DNA of 64,000 nt from Spirosoma telluris. GTDB lineage: Bacteria > Bacteroidota > Bacteroidia > Cytophagales > Spirosomataceae. The position numbers and the translations under genes were made by a program. Below are positions 22,815 to 31,993 of this stretch, one piece after another (position 1 is the first letter of the stretch; each line of letters begins with the position of its first letter). Under the pieces are notes generated by a model. It worked only from the letters and a program-made list of their open reading frames with translations, was not told where the DNA came from and made no database searches. The stretch lies in the NCBI GenBank assembly GCA_003259005.1, contig QLII01000001.1, positions 1,860,001-1,924,000 of the forward strand, written 5' to 3'.

Positions 22815-23219
22815 ATGAGTACAATCATGGAAGAAGCTATTCCGGCCACAGAACGGCATACTGTGCATTCCGGTATTACCTGTAACCAGAGTTTACAAGC
22901 CGTACAGGATGCGCTTTACGTATTAAATGGGAAATGGAAGCTACCGATTATTATTGCCTTGAAAGACGGGCCAAGGCGCTTTCGGGAGCTGCAACGTCTG
23001 GTTACAGGTATCACAGCGAAGGTGCTTAGCAAAGAGCTGAAAGAGTTGGAAATGAATGAGTTTGCCGTTAGACACGTATATGCCACCATACCCGTCACCG
23101 TCGAATATGAGTTGACGGAGTATAGCCATTCGTTGGATAGTGTTATCGAGGCTTTGTATCAATGGGGCATTCAGCATCGGGCACGAATCCTTGGCAAGGA
23201 TAAACTCAACGTCTTGTAA
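22815..23219 (+). CDS. HxlR family transcriptional regulator
   Basis: 134 aa. HxlR winged-helix features are clear: C24 in the N-terminal arm (ITCNQSLQAVQDAL), LNGKWKLPIIIALKDGPRRF, the recognition helix region ITAKVLSKELKELEMNEF and the wing with VTVEYELTEYSHSLDSVIEA. Members often sense reactive electrophiles or oxidants through an N-terminal cysteine. It is divergent from the DoxX-like gene at 22297 and is followed by the enhancer-like sites and the terminator of module B. Confidence 0.92.
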   Translation: MSTIMEEAIPATERHTVHSGITCNQSLQAVQDALYVLNGKWKLPIIIALKDGPRRFRELQRLVTGITAKVLSKELKELEMNEFAVRHVYATIPVTVEYELTEYSHSLDSVIEALYQWGIQHRARILGKDKLNVL

Positions 23220-23224
23220 TCGCT

Positions 23225-23261
23225 TGTCCAGATGCGTACAGAATTTGTCCGTTTTTGGACA
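23225..23261 (+). promoter_or_regulatory. Putative enhancer site for module B: TGTCC half-site plus TGTCC-N6-GGACA dyad
   Basis: A TGTCC half-site at 23225-23229 is followed 21 bp later by the dyad TGTCC-GTTTTT-GGACA (23246-23261). Distances to the sigma-54-like GG (65 bp) and to the PadR ATG (107 bp) equal those of module A exactly, although the sequence between is unrelated and here even contains a terminator hairpin. Confidence 0.6.
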
Positions 23262-23283
23262 TTACAATTTGCAGTAAAAAATC

Positions 23284-23320
23284 AAAAAGTGCCATTTCTG
23301 ATCGGGATGGCACTTTTTTT
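23284..23320 (+). terminator. Intrinsic terminator of hxlR
   Basis: The stem AAAAGTGCCAT/ATGGCACTTTT with an 11-nt loop is followed by a T-run. It lies 65 bp after the HxlR stop and between the enhancer-like dyad and the sigma-54-like promoter of module B, so it insulates the module from read-through. Confidence 0.85.
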
Positions 23321-23323
23321 AGT

Positions 23324-23339
23324 TTGGCCAAGCATTTGT
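23324..23339 (+). promoter_or_regulatory. Sigma-54-like promoter of PadR module B
   Basis: TTGGCCAAGCATTTGT: the -24 GG and the invariant -12 G are separated by 10 bp. The -12 C is replaced by T, so it is weaker than a perfect site. It shares TGGC-N4-GCATTTG with the elements at 4812 and 41516 and has the same distance to the regulator start. Confidence 0.5.
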
Positions 23340-23367
23340 TATACATATACACAACTAATACATTCTG

Positions 23368-23694
23368 ATGAAGGGGACTTACTTAGGCGAATTTGAAGAG
23401 GTCGTATTACTGGCGGTAGCTATTCGGTCGGGAGATGCCTATGGAGCTACCGTTGTCACAGAAATTGAGCAACAGATGAACCGCTCGGTCAATCTGGGGG
23501 CGGTGCATTCTGCGCTGAACCGGCTCGGCGAAAAAGGGCTAGTCACGTCGGAACTCGGCGGAATGACTGCCGAACGAGGTGGCCGCAGAAAACGGCTTTA
23601 CTCAGTTACAGCGGCAGGTCGCCGGGCGTTGCAGGAGATCCGGCAGGTACGCAATCAGATGTGGGAGTCCATTCCAACCACCGTCTGGACGTGA
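23368..23694 (+). CDS. PadR family transcriptional regulator, module B
   Basis: 108 aa, co-linear with the PadR proteins at 4856 and 41562: MKGTYLGEFEEVVLLAVA, AYGATVVTEIEQQM, HSALNRLGEKGLVTSELGG and the wing AERGGRRKRLYSVTAAGRRA. It ends shortly after the last helix (MWESIPTTVWT). It heads module B, 108 bp before the first permease, whose prefix type (LDELEGDLDELF) differs from that of module A. This pairing suggests that each PadR is matched to its own permease group. Confidence 0.92.
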   Translation: MKGTYLGEFEEVVLLAVAIRSGDAYGATVVTEIEQQMNRSVNLGAVHSALNRLGEKGLVTSELGGMTAERGGRRKRLYSVTAAGRRALQEIRQVRNQMWESIPTTVWT

Positions 23695-23802
23695 TTAATG
23701 GACAATGAATAATGGATAACGACTAACTCAGAAACGATTAATTACCCTGGAACACATTGTACCACACGGACGGCCCTGATTATCCATTTTACATTATCCA
23801 TT
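23695..23802. repeat. AT-rich palindromic spacer after PadR of module B
   Basis: The left half has TTAATGGACAATGAATAATGG and the right half GATTATCCATTTTAC followed by ATTATCCATTATG, whose ATG is the start at 23803. It is the same type as the spacer after the PadR gene of module A. Confidence 0.55.
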
Positions 23803-26460
23803 ATGAAAACACCACCCCGCTGGGCAAGATACCTACTGCATTGGTTCTCCGCCCCTCATCGGGTAGACGAGCTGGAAGGAGATTTAGATGAGTTGTTCCA
23901 GCAACGGGTTGAACAACTTGGGATACGCAAAGCCCGTCGGCGCTATGTAAAAGACGTGCTGAGTTTGATGCGACCATCATTGATAAAACGACAACAACCT
24001 GGCTGGCGTTCCGGTGCGTATGCACAACCAGAATCGCTAGGGCGAACCGGCCGAACCACCCTTTCACTTGGCTCTATTATGATTCAAAATTATGTCAAAA
24101 TCGCCTGGCGGAACCTAATGAGGGCCAAAGGCTATGCATCGATCAACATTGCCGGGCTGGCTGTCGGGATGGCGGCTTCGGCGCTCATTTTCCTGTGGAT
24201 ACAAAGTGAGCTGAACTACGACCGATTTTACAGCAAAACGGATCGGCTGTTTCAGGTGTATAACCGGGACATATTTAGTGGAAATGCGCAGGTCTGGGGC
24301 ACGACACCAAAGCCATTAGCCCCTGAGCTAAAACAGAATTATCCCGACATCGAAGACGCAACTCGGTTCCGACCTACCTCCTTTCTGCTGACGGCGGCCG
24401 ATAAAAAACTGAATTCTGAGGGTGCTTATGCCGATCCTTCCTTCCTGAGCTTATTTGATTTTTCATTACTCGCAGGCAATCGGGAAAAGGTTCTTTCGGG
24501 AAATAATGGAATCGTTATTACGAAGACGTTAGCCGAAAAGCTATTTGGAACAACCGATGCACTAGGTAAAGTTGTTCAGCTCGATCACAAGGATAGCTTT
24601 TCGGTGACCGGCGTTCTGGATGATTTGCCCAATAACACCCAATTTAACGGGGTATCGTTTCTACTCCCCTGGACTGCTTTTGTAACGCCTAGCTGGGATT
24701 CCGACGGATGGGCTTCGAATAATAACTATACGTATGTGCTTCTGAAAGACCGCGTTAACCCAGATGTTGTCAATGAGAAGATCAAACGCCTTACTGCAAC
24801 TCATCTTAAAGGCGAGATCAATGATGTATCGAACCGGCAGATTTTTCTTCACCCCGCCAGCAAATGGCATTTATATTCCAAACAGGATAACGGCCAACTA
24901 ACTGAAGGAAAGATTGTTACGGTACGCCTATTCGGCATTATTGCGGCCTTTATCCTGTTGATTGCGGCTGTTAACTTCATTAATTTAAGCACCGCCCGAA
25001 GCGAAAAACGAGCCAAGGAAGTCGGCGTCAGAAAGGTAGCCGGAGCCCAGAAATCAGCCCTGATTTTTCAATTTATCAGCGAGTCGGTGATGCTTGCTTT
25101 TCTGTCAGGCATACTAGCCCTGCTCCTGATTGTGCTGTGCATCCCGACCTTCAATGACTTAACAGACAAACAATTAACCTTATCGTTCGGCTCGGTTAAC
25201 TTTTGGGTTGCTGCTATTGGTTTCGTTCTGTTCACAGGTTTACTGGCCGGAAGTTACCCTGCCTTTTTCCTCGCCAATTTTCAGCCGGTCAAGGTTATGA
25301 AGGGAATTTCTCAGTCCGTGCATGCCGTATTCTCGCCAAGAAAAGGGTTGGTAATCGCGCAGTTCACCTTCGCCATTGTGCTGATTATCGCCACCTTAGT
25401 GATCAAACATCAAATCAACTACGCCCAAAATCGGGAAAGTGGTTATGACCGGAACAACCTCGTGTTTACTTATCTAACCGGCGACCTACAGGAACATTAT
25501 GGTTCCTTACAACAGGAGTTAATTCAAAGCGGAGCGGCTGTTGCCGTTAGCCAATCGCTGGGACCTATTACGTCGATCAACTCCCGCCAATGGGGGTTAT
25601 CGTGGCCGGGCAGCACCAAAGCCGATAAGGATGTTGAGTTTGACCGATTTGGTGCCGATGCCGATTTCCTGAAAACGACAGGCACAAAATTGCTCGCAGG
25701 CCGGGAAATCGACATACGAACTTACCCAACCGACTCAAGCGCGGTTTTGCTCAATGAAACTGCTGTAAAAACGATGCACCTGAAAAAACCGGTTGGAACG
25801 TCGATCTCGTTCGATAGCCGAGACTGGCATGTGGTCGGCGTAGTGAAAGACTTCATTTTTGCCTCACCTTATGAGGCCGTCAATCCGGTGGTCGTTCATG
25901 GGCCGAAGGGTTCAGTTCCGCTGGCCTGGGCAAGCATACGGTTAAATCCGGCGAATACCACGGCTAAAAATCTGGAACTGGCAGAGTCGGTTTTCAAAAA
26001 ATACAATCCTGGTTATCCGTTCGACTACTCGTTTGCCGACGAGTCCTACAAAGCCAAGTTTGCCGATGAACAGCGTACTGGTTTATTAACGAGCCTGTTC
26101 ACGGGGTTAACCATCTTCATTTCCTGCCTGGGATTATTTGGCTTAGCCGCTTACACCGCCCAGCAACGCACGAAAGAAATTGGCGTCCGGAAAGTGTTAG
26201 GGGCAAGCGTACCCAGCATTATTCAGCTGTTAACCAAAGACTTCATACAGCTTTTGGGCATTGCGTTCGTCATTGGGGCACCTATTGGCTGGTATGCTAT
26301 GGAAAAATGGTTGCAGGATTACAACTACCGCATCGCCATTGGTGCCGGTGTCTTTATCCTAACCCTATGTTCATCACTCCTGATCGTTGTCCTAACCGTT
26401 AGTTTCCAGGCAATCAAAGCGGCTTTGATGAACCCAGTTACCTCCCTGCGGTCGGAATAA
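23803..26460 (+). CDS. Orphan MacB/FtsX permease, first gene of module B (intact)
   Basis: Uninterrupted, 885 aa, and a useful reference for the array. Approximate layout: prefix 1-65 (VDELEGDLDELFQQRVEQLG), linker to the conserved junction MIQNYVKIAWRNL at 93, TM1 112-134, first periplasmic domain 135-370, TM2-4 374-396, 425-447 and 466-490, TM5 515-535, second periplasmic domain 540-755, TM6-8 in the last 120 residues, ending NPVTSLRSE. The loop EKRAKEVGVRKVAGAQ in block 1 and RTKEIGVRKVLGASVP in block 2 correspond to the cytoplasmic coupling loops of MacB-type permeases. No Walker A motif is present in the protein. Whether it needs a distant ATPase is unknown. Confidence 0.92.
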   Translation: MKTPPRWARYLLHWFSAPHRVDELEGDLDELFQQRVEQLGIRKARRRYVKDVLSLMRPSLIKRQQPGWRSGAYAQPESLGRTGRTTLSLGSIMIQNYVKIAWRNLMRAKGYASINIAGLAVGMAASALIFLWIQSELNYDRFYSKTDRLFQVYNRDIFSGNAQVWGTTPKPLAPELKQNYPDIEDATRFRPTSFLLTAADKKLNSEGAYADPSFLSLFDFSLLAGNREKVLSGNNGIVITKTLAEKLFGTTDALGKVVQLDHKDSFSVTGVLDDLPNNTQFNGVSFLLPWTAFVTPSWDSDGWASNNNYTYVLLKDRVNPDVVNEKIKRLTATHLKGEINDVSNRQIFLHPASKWHLYSKQDNGQLTEGKIVTVRLFGIIAAFILLIAAVNFINLSTARSEKRAKEVGVRKVAGAQKSALIFQFISESVMLAFLSGILALLLIVLCIPTFNDLTDKQLTLSFGSVNFWVAAIGFVLFTGLLAGSYPAFFLANFQPVKVMKGISQSVHAVFSPRKGLVIAQFTFAIVLIIATLVIKHQINYAQNRESGYDRNNLVFTYLTGDLQEHYGSLQQELIQSGAAVAVSQSLGPITSINSRQWGLSWPGSTKADKDVEFDRFGADADFLKTTGTKLLAGREIDIRTYPTDSSAVLLNETAVKTMHLKKPVGTSISFDSRDWHVVGVVKDFIFASPYEAVNPVVVHGPKGSVPLAWASIRLNPANTTAKNLELAESVFKKYNPGYPFDYSFADESYKAKFADEQRTGLLTSLFTGLTIFISCLGLFGLAAYTAQQRTKEIGVRKVLGASVPSIIQLLTKDFIQLLGIAFVIGAPIGWYAMEKWLQDYNYRIAIGAGVFILTLCSSLLIVVLTVSFQAIKAALMNPVTSLRSE

Positions 26461-26563
26461 AATAATGAAGAGTTAAGAGTGTAGAATGAAGAATAAAACT
26501 GATTTATGAACCCTCTCCAATGACGACTCCTTATTCTTCACTTTTCACTCTACATTCTTCACT
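26461..26563. repeat. 103-bp spacer repeat of module B, copy 1 of 3
   Basis: Begins AATAATGAAGAGTTAAGAGT and ends TACATTCTTCACT directly before ATG. By eye it is identical to 29161-29263 and differs by one missing base from 31892-31993. GAAGAAT/ATTCTTC words on both sides make it an imperfect palindrome. Confidence 0.8.
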
Positions 26564-29160
26564 ATGAATCCGCCCCACCTAGCCACCCGCCTGCTGCACT
26601 GGTTCTGTGCTCCCCACCGGGTGGATGAGCTGGAAGGGGATCTGGACGAATTGTTTCAGCAGCGCGTCGAGCAGGTTGGCTTACGAAAAGCCCGCTGGCG
26701 CTATGTGCAGGATGTACTGAGTTTGATGCGGCCCTCGCTGATGAAACGAGCAACTGTTAACTATCCGAGACCAACAACTACAACTATGCTACGAAACTAT
26801 GTCAAAGTCGCTTTCCGGAACCTTACCAAGCATAAGGGATATTCAGCAATCAACATTGCTGGTTTAGCAACGGGTATGGCCGTGGCGATACTCATTGCCT
26901 TATGGGTTGCCAATGAGTTCGCCTACAACCAGAACTACCCAAATTATGATCGTATCGCGAAAGTGATGCAGAATCAGACCTTCGACGATAAAATTGATAC
27001 CTGGTCAAGTCAGGCGATGCAGTTAGCCCCTGAACTACGAACCAGTTACGGATCGCATTTTAAATACGTTGTCACAGCCGATTTTCCTGGAGACCATCTA
27101 TTATCACTCGGCAATCAGAAAATTACGAAATCCGGGAATTTCATAGAGCCCGACATCACCGAGATGCTCACGCTGACCATGCTGAAAGGCACACGGGCTG
27201 GCCTTCGCGATCCTTACTCTATTTTGCTTTCCGAATCCGTAGCGAAGTCGCTGTTTGGCGATGCAGACCCACTGAACAAACTCATCAATATCGACAAGAA
27301 ATGGGACGTGAAAGTTACGGGTGTTTATGCTGATTTACCGTCCAACTCCTCGTTTCAAAATTTGACATTTATTGCTCCCTGGGACTTAAAAAAGAAAGAT
27401 TTACCCGAATGGCTCAGTTGGGGAAACAGCTGGTTCCAAACGTTTGTGCAGCTCGCCGATAATGCCACCATGGAAACGGTGTCAGTGGCTATTAAAGATG
27501 CCAAACTGAATAAAGTCAAGCATGAAAGCGACGCCCGATTTAAACCTGAACTATTCTTGCTTCCGATGGCCAGCTGGCATTTGTATTCGGAGTTCAAAAA
27601 TGGTATAAATACGGGTGGGCAAATTCAATACGTGCGGTTATTTAGTATTATTGGCTTGTTTGTGTTGCTGCTGGCCTGTATCAATTTCATGAATCTGAGT
27701 ACGGCCCGAAGCGAGAAACGAGCCAAAGAAGTGGGTGTTCGGAAAGCGATTGGGTCGGTTCGGAGGCAGGTTATGTTGCAGTTTTTTAGTGAGTCATTTC
27801 TCATTGTAAGCATCGCATTTATCTTCGCCATCCTGTTGGTTGTCCTTATACTGCCCGCGTTCAACGCTATAGCCGACCGGCAAATTGACATTCCCTGGAA
27901 CAATCCGCTATTCTGGATTTTGGCGCTTGGCTTCAACTTATTCACCAGTTTAATAGCCGGTAGCTACCCAGCCGTTTATCTGTCATCGTTTCAGCCAATA
28001 AAAGTTTTAAAAGGAACCTTCCGGGTTGGGCGATTTGCAGCACTTCCCCGCAAAGTGCTGGTCGTTGTTCAGTTCACCGTCTCGATCACGCTGATTATCG
28101 GTACGTTGATTGTTTTTCAGCAGATTGAATTCGCCAAGAATCGACCTGTTGGCTATAGCCGCAGCAGCTTAGTGTCGATACCCATAAAAACCAACGCGCT
28201 TATTACTCATTTTGCTACGTTTCGGGACGAATTGATCAATACGGGGTCGTTGAGGAAGTGGCCGCAACGGATTCGCCGATAACCAATACGTACGTGACCA
28301 ACAGTGGCTTAAGCTGGAAAGGGAAAGCGCCGAATATGGCCGATGAATTTGTGACGCTACGGATCACCCATGAATTCGGAAAAATGATTGGCTGGCAACT
28401 CAAAGAAGGACGGGATTTCTCCAAAGAATTTGCCACTGATTCCACAGGATTTATTTTGAATGAAGCCGCCGTTGCGTATATGGGCTTAAAAAAGCCAATC
28501 GGCGAAATCATCCAATGGAGTGGCGAGCCCTTCAAAGTCATTGGCGTGGTTAAAAACCTGGTGACTCAATCGCCTTATGAGCCGGTTAAACAGACCATCT
28601 TTTTTATCAATTACAAACGGCTTTCAATGATAACCTTTAAAATCAATCCGACAAAAAGTGTACCTGAAGCCCTGGCTAAAGTGGAAGCGATCTACAAAAA
28701 ATACGATCCGGATAATACGTTCGATTTTAAATTCGCCGATCAGGAGTACGCGAAGAAATTCGGTGAAGAAGAACGAGTTGGCAAACTGGCCAGCGTCTTC
28801 GCCGTACTCGCCATTTTCATTTCCTGCTTAGGTTTATTTGGGCTGGCGTCGTTTGTGATGGAGCAACGTACCAAAGAAATTGGTATTCGAAAAGTAATGG
28901 GTGCTTCCGTATCTAATTTGTGGCAATTGATTTCCCAGGACTTTGTGTTCCTAGTTATTATTTCGCTGTTCATTGCCGTTCCGGTAACCTGGTATTTCAT
29001 GCAGGATTGGGTTCATCGGTACACCTATCATGCCGAAATTTCATGGTGGATTTTTGCGGTCTCAGGAGCAGGTGCCTTGTTAATCACTTTATTGACAGTG
29101 AGTTTCCAAAGTATCAAAGCCGCGCTGATGAACCCCGTACGCTCCCTGCGGTCGGAGTAA
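26564..29160 (+). CDS. Orphan MacB/FtsX permease, module B (frameshifted)
   Basis: The repaired length is 865 aa. One G is missing from the GGGG run at 28243-28246; with it the second periplasmic domain reads NTGVVEEVAATDSPITNTYV without a gap. This is the only interruption between about 21 and 48 kb. The prefix is HRVDELEGDLDELFQQRVEQ, and the core starts MLRNYVKVAFRNLTKHKGY. The second FtsX block has FVMEQRTKEIGIRKVMGASV, and the third last-block helix is preceded by TWYFMQDWVHRYTYHAEISW, somewhat different from its relatives. It ends NPVRSLRSE. Confidence 0.88.
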
Positions 29161-29263
29161 AATAATGAAGAGTTAAGAGTGTAGAATGAAGAATAAAACT
29201 GATTTATGAACCCTCTCCAATGACGACTCCTTATTCTTCACTTTTCACTCTACATTCTTCACT
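29161..29263. repeat. 103-bp spacer repeat of module B, copy 2 of 3
   Basis: The same sequence as 26461-26563, placed between the next pair of permeases and ending at the ATG at 29264. Confidence 0.8.
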
Positions 29264-31891
29264 ATGACCCCACCCCGCCTAGCCACCCGCTTGCTACACC
29301 TGTTCTGCGCACCTCACCGGCTCGATGAGCTGGAAGGGGATTTAGACGAGCTGTTCCAGCAGCGGGTCGAACAGGTTGGCCTGCGAGAAGCTCGCTGGCG
29401 CTACATAAAGGACGTATTGAGTTTACTACGCCCTTCCCTACTGAAACAACAAGAAACTAGTAACTACAATCAACCGGAATACCGGACCACTTATTCATTG
29501 AGCCCTGCTATGATACTCAATTATGTCAAAATCGCCTGGCGGAATCTCACCCGTAACAAAGCTTTTTCAATTATCAACGTAGCCGGACTAGCCCTGGGAA
29601 TGGCATGCAGCCTTCTTATACTTCTCTGGGTACAGGATGAACGGCATGTAGATAGTTTTCACGCCAACGGACAGCATTTGTACCAGGTATATGAGCGTCA
29701 ATATTTCGACGGGAAAGTATATGCCAGCTATTTTACACAGGGTGTACTGGCCGACGAACTCAAACGGAGTATTCCTGACGTGCAGTACGCCAGCAGTTTA
29801 GAATGGCCCGTGAGTACCACGTTTGAAGCGGGGAATAAAATCAATAAACTTAGTGGAACGTTCGCCGGGGCAGATTTTTTCAGGATGTTCAGTTATCCTT
29901 TTTTGCAGGGAACACCAGAAACAGCCCTCAGCCAGCCGGCTGGCATTGCCATCTCGCGCAAAATGGCCGAACAGTTTTTTGGCAGTCCGGACAAAGCCAT
30001 TGGTAAATCGATTCGATATGAAAACAAAGAGGATTTACAGATAACGGCTGTTTTCGAAGACTTGCCGGTCAATTCATCGGTGCAATTTGACTTCCTGAGA
30101 CCCTGGACCGATTTCATAAAAGAAAACGACTGGGCTAAAACCTGGGGCAGTACCGACCCCGTCACCTATGTGCAACTACGCCCCGACGGTGCTGGTCGCC
30201 CAGCCGATGCCCTCCGGGTTGAAGCGAAAATCAAGGATTTGATTTATAAATACGTACCTAAAAATAAGGGATTCCTGGTTGAGCTGGGTCTTCAGCCCTA
30301 CTCGGAGAAATACCTTCATTCTAACTTCAAAAATGGTCAGTTGGATGGTGGTCGTATTGACTATGTTCGGCTGTTTAGCATCGTAGCCGTTTTCATTCTA
30401 CTGATTGCCTGCATCAATTTCATGAATCTGGCTACTGCCCGTTCGGCCAAACGAGCGAAAGAAGTAGGCGTTCGTAAAGTAGTTGGCGCGGCTCGCTCCG
30501 CCCTTATGGGCCAATTTATAGGCGAGGCTATGCTGCTTACAACGATCTCAATGGCTATTGCATTACTGCTGGTAGCTCTACTATTGCCAGCCTTTAATAC
30601 ACTCACAGGTAAGCTGTTAACTATTCCGTACAATGAACCCATCTACTGGGCAATCTTGCTGGGCTTATTAGTGCTCACCAGCTTTGTAGCAGGTAGTTAC
30701 CCCGCGTTATTTCTTTCTTCACTTAACCCAATTAGAGTCCTTAAAAGCAGTATCCGATTCAGTTCAGGAACAACGTTTTTCCGTCAGGGCCTGGTTGTGT
30801 TTCAGTTTGGTTTATCCGTACTACTCATCGTTGGCACGATTGTGATCTATAGGCAGATGAACTATATGCAGACAAAAAACCTGGGCTACAATCGTGAAAA
30901 TCTGATTTACATACCAATTGAAGGGGATTTAGCTCAGAAATATGACCTTTTTAAAGAGGAAGCTGACAGGACGACGGGGGTTCTGGCGGTGTCTCGTATG
31001 CGGGAATCGCCTACGGGAATTGGTCACCATGTCGATGATATTAGTTGGTCGGGTAAAGATCCTAATCTAAGAACGGCCTTTGCGAATACAGTTGTTGGTT
31101 ATGACTTTGTTAAGACGTTAAACCTGCAACTGAAGGAGGGCCGTGACTTTTCGAGCAACTTCGGCACAGATTCACTGAGTTTCCTGATTAACGAGACGGC
31201 ATTGGCCAAAATCGGTTACCAACATCCAATTGGTAAACCGCTGGATTGGGGAGGATATCATGGCAAAATTATTGGAGTGCTTAAGGATTTTCATTTCAAC
31301 TCTATGCGGCAAGCTATTGAGCCACTCATTATTCGCCTTGAAAAGCAATCCCGATGGGGCACCATTCTTGTTCGCGCAGAATCCAGTAAAGTAAAAGAAG
31401 TTATTTCCAATCTGGAGAAACTCAGTAAAGAACTAAACCCTAAAACACCTTTCACCTACCAGTTTTCGGACCAGGAATACGCTAATTTATACAGAAGTGA
31501 GCTGGTTGTCAGCCAGCTTACTAATTCCTTTGCACTTCTGGCCATCTTCATTTCCTGCCTGGGCCTGTTTGGGCTGGCTACGTTCACTGCAGAACAGCGT
31601 ACGAAAGAAATTGGCGTTCGTAAAGTACTGGGAGCTTCGGTCACTAGTGTTGTTGCGCTGCTTTCGACAGACTTCCTGAAACTAGTACTTCTGGCAATTC
31701 TCCTGGCCTCCCCTATTGCATGGTGGGCCATGACTAATTGGCTGGAGGGCTATATGTACAAGATCGACATTGAATGGTGGATGTTTGCCCTGGCAGGTTT
31801 ACTAGCCATTGTTATTGCTTTGCTTACGATAAGCTTCCAAAGTATCAAAGCCGCGCTGATGAACCCAGTTACCTCCCTGCGGTCGGAGTAA
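29264..31891 (+). CDS. Orphan MacB/FtsX permease, module B (intact)
   Basis: 875 aa, uninterrupted. The prefix LDELEGDLDELFQQRVEQVG and REARWRYIKDVLSLLRPSLL are typical of module B, but the core is of another lineage than its two neighbours: MILNYVKIAWRNLTRNKAF, TM1 with LALGMACSLLILLWVQDERH, and block 1 with ARSAKRAKEVGVRKVVGAAR. The second periplasmic domain has KDFHFNSMRQAIEPLIIRLE, as in the genes at 7993 and 44695. The same prefix is thus joined to different cores, which points to domain shuffling or prefix conversion within the module. Ends NPVTSLRSE. Confidence 0.92.
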   Translation: MTPPRLATRLLHLFCAPHRLDELEGDLDELFQQRVEQVGLREARWRYIKDVLSLLRPSLLKQQETSNYNQPEYRTTYSLSPAMILNYVKIAWRNLTRNKAFSIINVAGLALGMACSLLILLWVQDERHVDSFHANGQHLYQVYERQYFDGKVYASYFTQGVLADELKRSIPDVQYASSLEWPVSTTFEAGNKINKLSGTFAGADFFRMFSYPFLQGTPETALSQPAGIAISRKMAEQFFGSPDKAIGKSIRYENKEDLQITAVFEDLPVNSSVQFDFLRPWTDFIKENDWAKTWGSTDPVTYVQLRPDGAGRPADALRVEAKIKDLIYKYVPKNKGFLVELGLQPYSEKYLHSNFKNGQLDGGRIDYVRLFSIVAVFILLIACINFMNLATARSAKRAKEVGVRKVVGAARSALMGQFIGEAMLLTTISMAIALLLVALLLPAFNTLTGKLLTIPYNEPIYWAILLGLLVLTSFVAGSYPALFLSSLNPIRVLKSSIRFSSGTTFFRQGLVVFQFGLSVLLIVGTIVIYRQMNYMQTKNLGYNRENLIYIPIEGDLAQKYDLFKEEADRTTGVLAVSRMRESPTGIGHHVDDISWSGKDPNLRTAFANTVVGYDFVKTLNLQLKEGRDFSSNFGTDSLSFLINETALAKIGYQHPIGKPLDWGGYHGKIIGVLKDFHFNSMRQAIEPLIIRLEKQSRWGTILVRAESSKVKEVISNLEKLSKELNPKTPFTYQFSDQEYANLYRSELVVSQLTNSFALLAIFISCLGLFGLATFTAEQRTKEIGVRKVLGASVTSVVALLSTDFLKLVLLAILLASPIAWWAMTNWLEGYMYKIDIEWWMFALAGLLAIVIALLTISFQSIKAALMNPVTSLRSE

Positions 31892-31993
31892 AATAATGAA
31901 GAGTTAAGAGTGTAGAATGAAGAATAAAACTGTTTATGAACCCTCTCCAATGACGACTCCTTATTCTTCACTTTTCACTCTACATTCTTCACT
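31892..31993. repeat. 102-bp spacer repeat of module B, copy 3 of 3
   Basis: The same as 26461-26563 except for one base fewer in the ACTGTTTATG segment. It ends at the ATG at 31994. Confidence 0.8.

Noticed and set aside
10631..31993. Direct repeats as a CRISPR array
   Set aside because: The repeats are over 100 bp, separated by whole genes and lie in spacers before permeases; no cas gene is present.
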